Origin: G020350405 sp964513655
Lineage (GTDB): Bacteria; Planctomycetota; Phycisphaerae; Sedimentisphaerales; Anaerobacaceae
Reading direction: 5' to 3'
DNA length: 34,950 nt
NCBI GenBank assembly: GCA_964513655.1
Contig: CAZENQ010000026.1
Coordinates: forward strand, 1 to 34,950
Below the pieces are notes generated by a model. It had not been told where the DNA came from, did not search any database, and saw only the letters and a program-made list of their open reading frames with translations. Positions 7,800 through 16,338 of the stretch are shown one piece after another. Each line of letters begins with the position of its first letter. The stretch's first letter is position 1. A program made the position numbers and the translations under genes.

Positions 7800-9422
7800 A
7801 TGAAAAAAATGAAACTGTTAATTGTTTGCACCTTTGTAGGCTGCCTGATGGCAACCGTGCCGGCCTTCGCTGACAAGACCTTTCTCTTCGACACCCTGGA
7901 AGACTGGAATGATGTCCTCGGTGATGGCATCTCCGGAATGAACGAACCGGCGTGGGACGAGTACATGTCACAGTGGGAACTCTTCACCGAAGAAGGTAAT
8001 TCTTATCCAAATGACGTTTTTATGCCGTCTGAACTGCACGTTTACGGCGGTGGCGGTTCGTACGAGGATTATAACTATCCAAACGCCCCTGGATTGGTGA
8101 TGTCCTGGGGCGACCCCTGCTTTCCAGATGGGAATTTCTCCAGTGCATGGGTGTACGACTTTGGCCAGGACCCCGATTTAAGAAACTGCACAATCACTGT
8201 GACGGTCACTGCACCGCAATTTGGTCTTCTGCCGCCGCACACGCAGATTAATCAGGTGTCACTCGGGCTTCAAAACCTGCCTTTGGTGGGTGGCCCCATC
8301 CGTGCCTGGTACTGGAACTGCGGCCCCGGAAACCCGGTACCCTGGAACACCCCAGTGACGATAACTATCGACACCTCGAAGACCGGAGTGACTGCGACGA
8401 CCCCAACCGCTTCATCGTATATGAATAACCCTGGGTTCAACCTGCAAACCGTCCAGTACATTATTGTGGACGAAGGCGGATTGTGGGTCGGAGGACCGCA
8501 GAACGCCCCTCCGCCGGGTGGCGGAATTGGCGGCATGTGGAACTACTGGCACAATCTGGCAGTTGCTGCGAATCCCCCCGCAGCCGCGGTGCCGGGCAAG
8601 TGGTATGTCAAATGGAGCCAGCCGCCTGTGAAATGGGTCGATGACCCCAACTTCATCTGGGGCTGGGATGAGCTCTCAGACCACAATGGCCCACAGATAG
8701 TGGCGGACGATTGGAGATGTAAGGACAACCGCCCTGTTACCGACATCCACTGGTGGGGCTCCTTCATCGGTTGGAATTTGCCCCTTCCTCCGTTAGTCCG
8801 CCCACAGGCCTTCCACATTGGCATCTGGAATGACATACCGGACCCGAACCCTGGCGACCCGTCGGTATTCAGCCATCCCAATGAGCTTGTTTGGGAAAAC
8901 TATTGTGACAACTGGGTCTGGAATTTCGAGGGACATGATAAGGACCCCTGCGACCGGCCTGAACGCGATATGGAAACCTGCTTCCAGTTTACCCAGCTTC
9001 TGTCTCAGGATGAGTGGTTCTATCAGGACCCCAACGACCCGTGCGACCCTGCTGGAAGGGTCTACTGGCTGAGTATCGCGGCAATCTACAACCCCGCTGA
9101 CTACCCGATTCAGTATCCCTGGGGTTGGAAGACCCGGGAGCACTTCTTCAATGACGATGCGGTCCGTATCACAGATGCGAACCATCCTGTTAATGGGACC
9201 ACGTGGCCGCCAACACCGCCAACAGTCGGTTCTAAGTGGGTTCTGGGAAACCCGATTTACTTCCCCGACCCGAATTACTCTTGGGATGTGGCCTTTGAGC
9301 TGACCACTAATGCGCCAAATTACCCTGATGACCCGATTCCCGGAGACCTGAACGCCGATAAGATAGTCAACCTCGTTGACCTGGACATCATGGCCACTAA
9401 TTGGCTCACAGCCGCTCCGTAG
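7800..9422 (+). CDS. Secreted planctomycete protein with C-terminal dockerin-type calcium-binding half-repeat
   Basis: The start is ATG at 7800, with GGAGG about 8 nt upstream; the frame itself opens 24 nt earlier without a ribosome site. Residues 1-25 are a signal peptide (MKKMKLLIVCTFVG...VPAFA). The 540-residue product is rich in W, P, D and G. A central block (KWYVKWSQPP, WGWDELSDHNGP, VADDWRCKDNRPVTDIHWWGS) belongs to a domain I associate with Phycisphaerae secreted proteins (DUF7901 from memory, not checked). The last 26 residues contain GDLNADKIVNLVDLDIMATNWL, a single dockerin-like EF-hand with the D-x-N-x-D calcium loop, typical of planctomycete extracellular proteins. The substrate is unknown. 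A strong terminator follows about 75 bp after the stop, so it is probably monocistronic. Confidence 0.85.
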   Translation: MKKMKLLIVCTFVGCLMATVPAFADKTFLFDTLEDWNDVLGDGISGMNEPAWDEYMSQWELFTEEGNSYPNDVFMPSELHVYGGGGSYEDYNYPNAPGLVMSWGDPCFPDGNFSSAWVYDFGQDPDLRNCTITVTVTAPQFGLLPPHTQINQVSLGLQNLPLVGGPIRAWYWNCGPGNPVPWNTPVTITIDTSKTGVTATTPTASSYMNNPGFNLQTVQYIIVDEGGLWVGGPQNAPPPGGGIGGMWNYWHNLAVAANPPAAAVPGKWYVKWSQPPVKWVDDPNFIWGWDELSDHNGPQIVADDWRCKDNRPVTDIHWWGSFIGWNLPLPPLVRPQAFHIGIWNDIPDPNPGDPSVFSHPNELVWENYCDNWVWNFEGHDKDPCDRPERDMETCFQFTQLLSQDEWFYQDPNDPCDPAGRVYWLSIAAIYNPADYPIQYPWGWKTREHFFNDDAVRITDANHPVNGTTWPPTPPTVGSKWVLGNPIYFPDPNYSWDVAFELTTNAPNYPDDPIPGDLNADKIVNLVDLDIMATNWLTAAP

Positions 9423-9496
9423 AGCTGGTGACAGTTTGAGCAAGTAGAATCGTACTTTGCAGCTTTTTGCAGAGTGCTTTATATGGTTGACACTAT

Positions 9497-9546
9497 AGGG
9501 CCCTGTGGGCTTGCGATTATGTTGCAGCCGCAGGGTCCTCTTTATT
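9497..9546 (+). terminator. Intrinsic terminator after the secreted dockerin-tailed protein
   Basis: A 12-bp GC-rich stem with two G-T wobbles is formed by AGGGCCCTGTGG (9497-9508) and CCGCAGGGTCCT (9528-9539). It is followed by CTTTATT. Confidence 0.75.
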
Positions 9547-9632
9547 ATTGCTACAACCGAACCGTGGGCAGCAAGCACAGGTCATACCTATACACCCCCA
9601 TCGTTCAAGAAAAACAGCGTTAAAAGTCGATA

Positions 9633-9661
9633 TAGACACTTGTAAGCTAACAGTTTACAAT
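9633..9661 (+). promoter_or_regulatory. Sigma-70-like promoter upstream of the histidine kinase
   Basis: TAGACA (9633-9638) and TACAAT (9656-9661) have 17-bp spacing, five of six consensus bases each. The GTG start of the kinase follows about 40 bp downstream. Confidence 0.55.
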
Positions 9662-9703
9662 AAATAACAGCTTAATACTGAATTCCGCAATGGAAACAAA
9701 CAC

Positions 9704-10483
9704 GTGACAAGTATCCTTGAAAAACGCCTTTCCTTGCACAAAGACCTGGCAGTTCAACAGCAGCAGAACGACGCCTTGAAGGCGCAGCTAAGCCAGCTTC
9801 AGGCCTTGGCCAACATCGGCACGACAACCTATATGGTCGCCCACGAAATTAACAACTTGCTCACACCGCTTGGCAGTTTCGCAGAGCTTGCCCTAAAACA
9901 CCCCGACGATAAGGCCTTGATAGAAAAGGCGCTCCAAAAAGCAGTCCGAAATTGTGAGCAGGCCTCGAAAATTATGGAAAGTATGCTTGCAGTTGCGGAC
10001 GGCGAGACACAGGACAAGAAAAATATTCCGCTGATGACTTTGGTGCAGGAGGTTTTTGCCTGCCTCTGTCGGGATTTTGCAAAGGACCGAATAATGGTAA
10101 ACATCGAGATTACCGAAGAGCTGAACATCTGGGGTGTCCCTGTCCAAATTCAGCAGGTCTTGATGAATTTGATTCTTAATGCCCGTGACGCGATGCTCCC
10201 CCACGGTGGGGTCCTGACCATCAAAGCCCACGACACAGATGCTGCAGTTCAGATAGAGATCGCCGACACCGGCTGCGGAATTGACCGTGCCGATTTAGAA
10301 AAGATTTTCGAACCTTTCTTTACTACCAAGAATGATAGAAACTCGCCGTCGAGACGCTCGGGTGCGGGACTTGGGCTTGTATTTTGCAAAAGGATAATAG
10401 ATGAACACGGAGGTTGCATCTCGGTCGAATCCAAACCGGCTGAGGGAACTGCGTTCAAAATAATCCTACCCAAACCCAGTTAA
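9704..10483 (+). CDS. Soluble sensor histidine kinase (HisKA + HATPase)
   Basis: The protein autophosphorylates on a histidine and would pass phosphate to a response regulator. Residues 5-40 are a heptad-like, glutamine-rich coiled coil. The H-box is MVAHEINNLLTPLG with His47. The ATP-binding domain shows the N-box (QVLMNLILNARDAM), the G1 box (IADTGCGID), the F-box (IFEPFFTTK) and the G2 box (GAGLGLVFCKRIIDEHGG). There is no membrane segment or PAS/GAF domain, so it is a short cytoplasmic kinase resembling the NtrB-type C-terminal half. The start is GTG at 9704; an ATG at 9690 is out of frame and stops at once. No response regulator is adjacent, so its partner is encoded elsewhere. It is 14 bp from the CNNM gene, so co-transcription with transporters is likely. 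Confidence 0.93.
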   Translation: MTSILEKRLSLHKDLAVQQQQNDALKAQLSQLQALANIGTTTYMVAHEINNLLTPLGSFAELALKHPDDKALIEKALQKAVRNCEQASKIMESMLAVADGETQDKKNIPLMTLVQEVFACLCRDFAKDRIMVNIEITEELNIWGVPVQIQQVLMNLILNARDAMLPHGGVLTIKAHDTDAAVQIEIADTGCGIDRADLEKIFEPFFTTKNDRNSPSRRSGAGLGLVFCKRIIDEHGGCISVESKPAEGTAFKIILPKPS

Positions 10484-10497
10484 GGCAATAGCAGACA

Positions 10498-11763
10498 GTG
10501 GCTCCAGTCTTCCAAAATGTTGGCCATATCACTTTAATGCTGCTGTTGCTTGTTGGTTCCGCTTTTTTTTCAGGTGCGGAAACCGCCTTCTTTAATCTAT
10601 CGCACAGACAAATAATCCTGCTGCAAAAATCCAAGCATAAACTCCAAAACCTGGCTGCAGCATTACTGAAAGAACCAAAGCAGCTGCTTAGCTGCCTGTT
10701 GTTTGGCAATATGATAGTTAACGTCCTGTTTTTTGCACTCGCCAGTGTCCTTACGGTTCGTTTTCAGCGGCAAGTTGGCCCGGCCGCCGCCGCTTTTACC
10801 GCCTTCTTCGCTTTCTGCGTACTGGTGCTGCTCGGAGAAATATTGCCCAAATCCTTGGCCTATATCAGTTCAAAATCGCTCAGTGTCGCCGCCGCACTGC
10901 CGGTATTCCTGTGCACAAGGGCTTTCAAACCTGTTGTCTTTGTCTTTAGGTTTTTAATAGTTGAGCCGGCCCTTAGACTGCTCTTGGGGCCCACGAAACC
11001 GGCTAAGCCAATAACAGCAGCCGAATTCAAAACCTTGATGGAACACGTGCGAAAACGCGGCCTTATTACCACAGATGAGAATAGACTGCTCGCCGAGGTT
11101 GTCGAACTCGGCTTTCTCAAAGTACGCGATTGCTTGCGACCGCGAGTGGATATGATTGCCTGTGCCGTTACGGATTCCAGCCAAAACGCTCGTGAAATCA
11201 TGCTGAAAAATAACCTGACAAAACTGCCTGTTTATGCTGGAACAATAGACAATATAGTCGGTCTGGTCCACCTTCGACACCTCTTGCTTCACCCGAAGAC
11301 GCTGCTGGGCAAGCTCGTGCAGAAAGTTGATTTCGTCCCTGAGCAAAAGACGGTCGAATCCCTCCTGGAATTTTTTCGCAAAACTGCTACAGACACCGCG
11401 ATAGTAGTGGACGAATATGGAGGCATTGCAGGGTCGATTCGTTTGGAGGATATCGCGGAAGAGTTGGTCGGGCCCATTGAACTTACTGATGGGATCCAGC
11501 CTGTCGAAAAGATAGGGCCTTTTGAATATCGGCTGGCGGGCGCCCTGGCTATTCACGACTGGGCGGGCGCGTTCGGCATTGACCCCGCCGAAACAAGACT
11601 TTCCACAATCGCCGGTCTGGTAACCGCTATTCTGGGCAGAATACCAAAAGCCGGTGACGTCGCTTACCTGAAGAACCTGAAGTTTACCGTCGAACGAGTG
11701 CGAAAGCACCGGATCGAAACACTAATATTGACCCTTCAGCCGATACCGACCGATGCTAAGTAG
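10498..11763 (+). CDS. CNNM/CorC-family membrane protein with CBS pair (hemolysin C-like transporter)
   Basis: This has the full architecture of the HlyC/CorC/CNNM family. A DUF21 membrane domain (about residues 1-180, with the signature VGSAFFSGAETAFFNLS) is followed by a CBS pair (about 195-320). The pair includes VRDCLRPRVDMIA, NLTKLPVYAGTIDNIVGLVHLR and TDTAIVVDEYGGIAGSIRLEDIAEELVG. A CorC_HlyC domain closes the C-terminus. Members handle magnesium, cobalt or sodium-coupled divalent cation transport across the inner membrane. The start is GTG at 10498, 14 bp after the kinase stop, with only a weak upstream AAGG. The 3' end overlaps the next paralogue by 11 bp, which suggests translational coupling. 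Confidence 0.92.
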   Translation: MAPVFQNVGHITLMLLLLVGSAFFSGAETAFFNLSHRQIILLQKSKHKLQNLAAALLKEPKQLLSCLLFGNMIVNVLFFALASVLTVRFQRQVGPAAAAFTAFFAFCVLVLLGEILPKSLAYISSKSLSVAAALPVFLCTRAFKPVVFVFRFLIVEPALRLLLGPTKPAKPITAAEFKTLMEHVRKRGLITTDENRLLAEVVELGFLKVRDCLRPRVDMIACAVTDSSQNAREIMLKNNLTKLPVYAGTIDNIVGLVHLRHLLLHPKTLLGKLVQKVDFVPEQKTVESLLEFFRKTATDTAIVVDEYGGIAGSIRLEDIAEELVGPIELTDGIQPVEKIGPFEYRLAGALAIHDWAGAFGIDPAETRLSTIAGLVTAILGRIPKAGDVAYLKNLKFTVERVRKHRIETLILTLQPIPTDAK

Positions 11764-12763
11764 CTTGATTCTAATATTGATAGTTGTTTTTTTCGTAATG
11801 CTCGCCGGTCTGTTCTCCGGTGCCGAAACCGGGATATACCAGCTCAGCCGGCTTCGCTTACGCCTTGGTGTTGAAAACAAACGCCCGCTGTTCGTCATCC
11901 TCGACAAGAGCATGCGCGACAGCCCTGCCCTGCTTCTGTCGCTGTTGTTAGGCACCAATCTCGCTCACTATGTTGCCACGAGTATTGTTACTTTGTTGTT
12001 TTTGAGGCACCTGCAGGTTGAACATACTGCTGAACTATTTGCTGCTGTTCTGACGGCACCGGTGCTTTTTATTTTCTCTGAGATGCTGCCCAAAAATCTT
12101 TTTTTCTATCGTGCTGATTTTCTCATGCCATACGTCGCCCCGCTTTTATTGGCGTTTCACAGGTTTTTTACCTGGTGCCAAATAGTGCCCCTGCTCGGCA
12201 AGCTGTCACGCGGCTTTACTGAACTGGCAGGTGCATCGGTTGGTCCTAAAACGGCAATGGCCGCCGTCCGCCGCCCTCACATCAGAGCAATATTTCAGGA
12301 AACACAGGAAGAGGGTTTTCTTAGCCCCGTCCAGACCGACATCATAAATCGCTTGGCAGGCATTTCCCACCTTAGTATAAAAGCTGTGATGACGCCTGTT
12401 AATAAAGTGCAGATGCTCGATGTAAATACCGACAGCTCCACCCTGTTGAAACAACTGGCCGAGTCAGCCTTCACCCGTCTGCCGGTTTACGAGCATACGT
12501 CTGCAAACATCACTGGCTTCATAAATATCTATGAGTGCCTAAGCGCAGACAAACAGTTTGCTGATTTACGCAGCTTCATAAAGCCAGTACGAAAACTTCC
12601 CGCTCAGACTCTCGTAACAGAGGCGATAAATATTATGCAGACTGAGAATCAAAAAATTGTTTTGGTTACCAGACCCGGCCACGCCGGCCGAGAAAGGCCC
12701 GTCGGTATTGTAACAATGAAGGACTTGGTTGAGGAACTGCTCGGAGAGCTCACCGAATGGTAA
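11753..12763 (+). CDS. Second CNNM/CorC-family membrane protein, lacking the C-terminal CorC_HlyC domain
   Basis: This is a paralogue of the preceding gene. DUF21 has the same signature (VMLAGLFSGAETGIYQLSRLRLRLG), then LPKNLFFYRADFL, then a CBS pair with VMTPVNKVQML, AFTRLPVYEHTSANITGFINI and a final VGIVTMKDLVEELLGELTEW. At 336 residues it ends right after the CBS pair, so the CorC_HlyC domain of the partner is absent. Its ATG lies inside the end of the upstream gene (ATGCTAAGTAG, 11-bp overlap), so the two are probably translated together and may form a heteromer. The lack of the C-terminal domain seems to be a gene-length property: the next gene starts 38 bp later and no frame continues the domain. 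Ion specificity cannot be read from sequence. Confidence 0.9.
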   Translation: MLSSLILILIVVFFVMLAGLFSGAETGIYQLSRLRLRLGVENKRPLFVILDKSMRDSPALLLSLLLGTNLAHYVATSIVTLLFLRHLQVEHTAELFAAVLTAPVLFIFSEMLPKNLFFYRADFLMPYVAPLLLAFHRFFTWCQIVPLLGKLSRGFTELAGASVGPKTAMAAVRRPHIRAIFQETQEEGFLSPVQTDIINRLAGISHLSIKAVMTPVNKVQMLDVNTDSSTLLKQLAESAFTRLPVYEHTSANITGFINIYECLSADKQFADLRSFIKPVRKLPAQTLVTEAINIMQTENQKIVLVTRPGHAGRERPVGIVTMKDLVEELLGELTEW

Positions 12764-12801
12764 CGTAATTCCGCAGCGCAAAACCAAAATCAGATGACTA
12801 A

Positions 12802-14343
12802 ATGTCTTTGAAAATAGTCAATACTTTCGTTTTCTTAATCCTCGCGGCACTTGCCCTTGCTATACTGGCCAACGGCATGACCAAGCCCCTTGGTCACGAT
12901 GAACACATGTACTGCACCGCCGGTGCTCTATTAGCACAGGGAAAGCTGATTTACAGGGATTTTTCATACGTCGCGCAGATGCCTTACCATCCGCTGCTTT
13001 GTGCATTTTTATACAAGGCCCTGAACACCACTCACTATCTGCTCGTAGGCCGCATGCTTTCAATAGTCTGCGATGTCCTTGTGGTTGTTTGCATTGTCGG
13101 CATATATCGGCGCATCTTTGGTTCCTTTAAAATCTCGGGGATGCTCTTGGGCCTGGCTGCTGCCGTCCTGTACTTGTTCAATCCGTTCGTCGACTATGCC
13201 AACGGCTTCGCCTGGAATCATGATGTGGTATTTTTGTGCGTTGTGCTTTCTTTTTGGCTGTTTATATCTATCGATTTCAGCCATAAGTCAAAGTACTGGC
13301 GAATTGCCGTTATCGGTGCTCTGCTGACCTTGGCAGGCTGCATGCGTATAACCACAGTACTGGCTCAGATTTTGTTTTTCGTGCTATTGTTGGTCCGGCC
13401 TGCGCAGACAATAAAACAAAGACTCCAAACCGTCCTGCCCTTTATGATTGCGACGGTGTGTGTATTGATTTGGCCTCTCTGGACAGTCATTGCGGCCCCG
13501 CGGGCATTTTATCTGAACCTGTTCTGGATGCCTGCGCTCAACAGCGAATGGCTCCACAAAATAGGTATGGTTTTTGGTAAATTTGACCTGATATTAATCG
13601 CACTAACAACACCCGGCTACCCTGTACTTATCCTGATAACGATTCAACTGTGGGCGACAATTGTGTTGTTGCGTCGCAAACTAAAAATATCAAATGTTAC
13701 AAACCTGTTGCTTGCCGTCCTGTTGCCGCTCGTATTTTTTATAATTGCTCTGATTCCCCCGACCATGTGGAAACAATATCTTGCGATGCCGGCCCCCTTC
13801 CTCGTAATCAGCTTCGCTTATCCACTGCTGTATATAAGAAAGCTTACCGACATACCCGCGCACAATAAATATTTTCAAATAGTCCGCATCTTAATAGCCG
13901 CCTGCGCACTTGTGTCGATTTCCTTATACCCCATTGTTCTGCATAGAATTCCGAGGCTCCTTAGTCCGCAAAGCTGGGTCCCCATTCGCCTGCACCGTAT
14001 TTCAGAAGACATCGCCAAAAAGACCAAAGACCCGAAACCGATACTTACTTTGGCCCCTCTTTATGCCCTTGAGGGCGGCTGTAATATTTATCCTGAGTTT
14101 TCGTCCGGCCCGTTTGTTTATAGAATTGCCGATTACATGCATCCTTCCGACCGGCAAATTGCCACTGCGATAGGCCCGGGAACACTCGGCCAATTGCTTG
14201 AAAAATCCCCACCCGCAGCCGTCATACTTGGCGCAGAACCAAAACCGCTCGAAGCCCCCTTCCTTCAGGCCGTTGCATCTCACAGCCAAAGGTGGGATGT
14301 AAAAACCTATGACAACGGCCTTATAGTCTACTTCAGACGCTGA
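12802..14343 (+). CDS. Polytopic GT-C-type glycosyltransferase-like membrane protein
   Basis: The 513-residue protein has around ten to twelve hydrophobic segments. The first external loop carries HDEHMY (Asp33-Glu34), where GT-C and ArnT/PMT-type enzymes carry their catalytic acidic pair, followed by GALLAQGKLIYRDFSYVAQMP. Such enzymes use lipid-linked sugars at the outer face of the membrane to glycosylate lipids or proteins. The C-terminal 120 residues form a soluble domain (for example ILTLAPLYALEGGCNIYPEFSSGPFVYRI) like that of other planctomycete members. It starts 38 bp after the second CNNM gene on the same strand and may share its transcript. Its 3' end converges on the APC gene with only 18 bp between stops. 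Donor and acceptor are unknown. Confidence 0.78.
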   Translation: MSLKIVNTFVFLILAALALAILANGMTKPLGHDEHMYCTAGALLAQGKLIYRDFSYVAQMPYHPLLCAFLYKALNTTHYLLVGRMLSIVCDVLVVVCIVGIYRRIFGSFKISGMLLGLAAAVLYLFNPFVDYANGFAWNHDVVFLCVVLSFWLFISIDFSHKSKYWRIAVIGALLTLAGCMRITTVLAQILFFVLLLVRPAQTIKQRLQTVLPFMIATVCVLIWPLWTVIAAPRAFYLNLFWMPALNSEWLHKIGMVFGKFDLILIALTTPGYPVLILITIQLWATIVLLRRKLKISNVTNLLLAVLLPLVFFIIALIPPTMWKQYLAMPAPFLVISFAYPLLYIRKLTDIPAHNKYFQIVRILIAACALVSISLYPIVLHRIPRLLSPQSWVPIRLHRISEDIAKKTKDPKPILTLAPLYALEGGCNIYPEFSSGPFVYRIADYMHPSDRQIATAIGPGTLGQLLEKSPPAAVILGAEPKPLEAPFLQAVASHSQRWDVKTYDNGLIVYFRR

Positions 14344-14361
14344 ACCGGCTGCATGAAACAG

Positions 14362-16224
14362 TTACTCAGCTGTATCTCTTTTCCTTGTGGAAAGCAGAAT
14401 TAGGTTTCGTATGGCGGCGGTGTCTCTGGCATCGAGCCATCGCTGCTCGAAATCTTTTTCCTGGGAAATCTGGGCTATGGCCATCAGGGCACGCAGGTGA
14501 TAATTGCGTTCATCTCTGCTGCCTGCTAAAACAAACATTATCCTGACTGGGTCGGGCGCATGTGGAAAATCAATACCATCAACAGCCCGGATGAGCAGGA
14601 TGTCGAACTTGTTCTCGCCTTCCACCACGATGTGCGGTATGGCAAATCCGGGTTGTACGACAGTACCGCCCTGGGCTTCACGATGAAGGAACTTCTCAAA
14701 AAGTACGTATTCGTCGGTTTGCAGTCTCTCGGCCAGGATGGCCGAGACCTGCCGGAAGACATCTTCGGCGCTTCTGCCGCCCTTTGTATCCAGGATGGGG
14801 CACTGTCTTATAAGTCTGTCGAATCTGTCCTCGATTATGTCGTCTCGTTCTATCAGAATGTCCCGAAGCTCATTTTCGAGCGTTACGGTTTTCAGCTCCC
14901 TCGCGGTAACACGTTCTACGATATGCATTATTGCCGAGGCCCTGCCAACCCGCTTGGAAACATAAAGTCCGAACCAGCCCGCACTGACAGCTATAAAACC
15001 ACCCGTAATCAGCAGCGGCACCCTGCCCATATCGATGATGAGGGCACCATAAGCGATGATAGCAAGGATATGGATATAGGGATATAACGGCGACTTGAAC
15101 TTCGGTCGGTAGCTTTGTATCCTGCTCTCACGCATTATTATCACGCTGGCATTGACAAGAATGAAAAGTATTATCATTAAGGTGGAGGCGGTCTTTACCA
15201 GCACTTCAATATCAAGAAAAACGATGGCCGCAATCATAAATCCCCCTGTAACCAAAACGCTGATGTGAGGGGTTTTGAAGCGCTCGTTGACGCGCGAGAG
15301 AAGTGGCGGAAGCAGTTGGTCCCTGCTCATAGCCATTGGAGACCGTGAAGCGGCGAGTATCCCACCATTTGCCGTGGTCACAAAAGCAGCTATGGCAGCT
15401 AAGCTCAGAATTGCGAACCCGGGCAGGCCCATAAATTTAGACGCTGCCAGTGAAATAGGCATCAGGTGGCCAATCAGTTCTTTGCCGTCGACGACACCTA
15501 CGGTAATTACAATTACACCAATGTAAAACAAGGTTACGACAAACCAGGCCAGTAGCATACCCAGGGGCAAATTTCTTCCCGGCTCTTTGACCTCTTCGGC
15601 AATGCTGGCAACTTTAGTCAAACCGCCAAAGCTTATGAAGACCAGACCGGCGGTTGCGAACACAGCCGCCCAGCCCTCCTCCAGAAAGCCCCTGAATCTT
15701 TCAGCCTCAACCGCCCTGCCACCAAAAAAGACAAACACTGCAAGTATCGCCAACAGTGTCCCCACGAGCAAAACCTGAAATCTGCCTGTCTGTTTGACGC
15801 TTATAATATTTAGTGCCGTAAAGCTCAGGCAGCAAAAGGCCGCTATTGCCTTGAGATGCCACTCGACCATTTGCGCTTCCATTATTAGTTCGATTAAAAC
15901 TGCCATCCCAACGACTGCAAAAGCACTTTTTAATGCCAGTGAAAACCAGCCTGCCATCCCGCCGAATAAGCCCCAGATCGGCCCTAAGCTCCGCTCTACA
16001 AAAAAATATGTCCCGCCGGCCCGCGGCATCGCCGTGGCTAATTCAGCCTTGCTCAGGACGCTGGGTAATACCAAAAGCGATGCGAAAAGATACGCCAGTA
16101 TCACGGCCGGGCCGCTTCTTCTAAATGCGATGGCAGGAAGCACAAACAGACCCGAACTTATCATCGCACCCGCTGCTACCGCAAATACATCGAGCAAACC
16201 GAGCTGTTTCTTGAGTTGAGCCAT
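14362..16224 (-). CDS. APC-superfamily amino acid permease fused to a PTS EIIA type-2 domain
   Basis: Residues 1-425 form a 12-segment APC amino-acid/polyamine permease. It starts GLLDVFAVAAGAMISSGLFVLP, the conserved helix-1 substrate-site motif, and continues with a helix-6-type AGLVFISFGGLTKVASIAEEVKEPG. Residues about 430-470 are a linker (VTLENELRDILIERDDIIEDRFDRLI). Residues about 480-620 are an EIIA(Fru/Ntr)-type domain with GFAIPHIVVEG (His531) and RNYHLRALMAIAQI (His576), matching the phosphorylation site and partner helix of stand-alone EIIA. The arrangement suggests transport gated by PTS phosphorylation, in a genome whose PTS operon (1858-4855) lacks permeases. AGGGAC lies about 10 nt before the ATG. 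It is divergent from the radical SAM gene. The transported substrate is unknown. Confidence 0.9.
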   Translation of the reverse strand: MAQLKKQLGLLDVFAVAAGAMISSGLFVLPAIAFRRSGPAVILAYLFASLLVLPSVLSKAELATAMPRAGGTYFFVERSLGPIWGLFGGMAGWFSLALKSAFAVVGMAVLIELIMEAQMVEWHLKAIAAFCCLSFTALNIISVKQTGRFQVLLVGTLLAILAVFVFFGGRAVEAERFRGFLEEGWAAVFATAGLVFISFGGLTKVASIAEEVKEPGRNLPLGMLLAWFVVTLFYIGVIVITVGVVDGKELIGHLMPISLAASKFMGLPGFAILSLAAIAAFVTTANGGILAASRSPMAMSRDQLLPPLLSRVNERFKTPHISVLVTGGFMIAAIVFLDIEVLVKTASTLMIILFILVNASVIIMRESRIQSYRPKFKSPLYPYIHILAIIAYGALIIDMGRVPLLITGGFIAVSAGWFGLYVSKRVGRASAIMHIVERVTARELKTVTLENELRDILIERDDIIEDRFDRLIRQCPILDTKGGRSAEDVFRQVSAILAERLQTDEYVLFEKFLHREAQGGTVVQPGFAIPHIVVEGENKFDILLIRAVDGIDFPHAPDPVRIMFVLAGSRDERNYHLRALMAIAQISQEKDFEQRWLDARDTAAIRNLILLSTRKRDTAE

Positions 16225-16338
16225 GTTAAAACGTCCCTGTTCTTACAAGCTGATAAGTATATATTAGTTTCCCCTTTTATCGCCCCGGCGTCAAAGTTTT
16301 TTTGGACATTTTATTTTTCCGATGTAACATACAGAACT

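Noticed and set aside
8793..9578. Long minus-strand open frame of 261 codons opposite the secreted protein
   Set aside because: It is antisense to a clear signal-peptide/dockerin gene, has no ribosome site and no domain pattern.
10954..11709. Minus-strand open frame of 251 codons opposite the first CNNM gene
   Set aside because: Lies wholly inside a well-conserved gene on the other strand; composition is that of a shadow frame.
16216..16338. N-terminal extension of the radical SAM protein
   Set aside because: The extra 41 residues overlap the divergent permease start, contain no ribosome site and precede the natural MAPKILLVNPP beginning.
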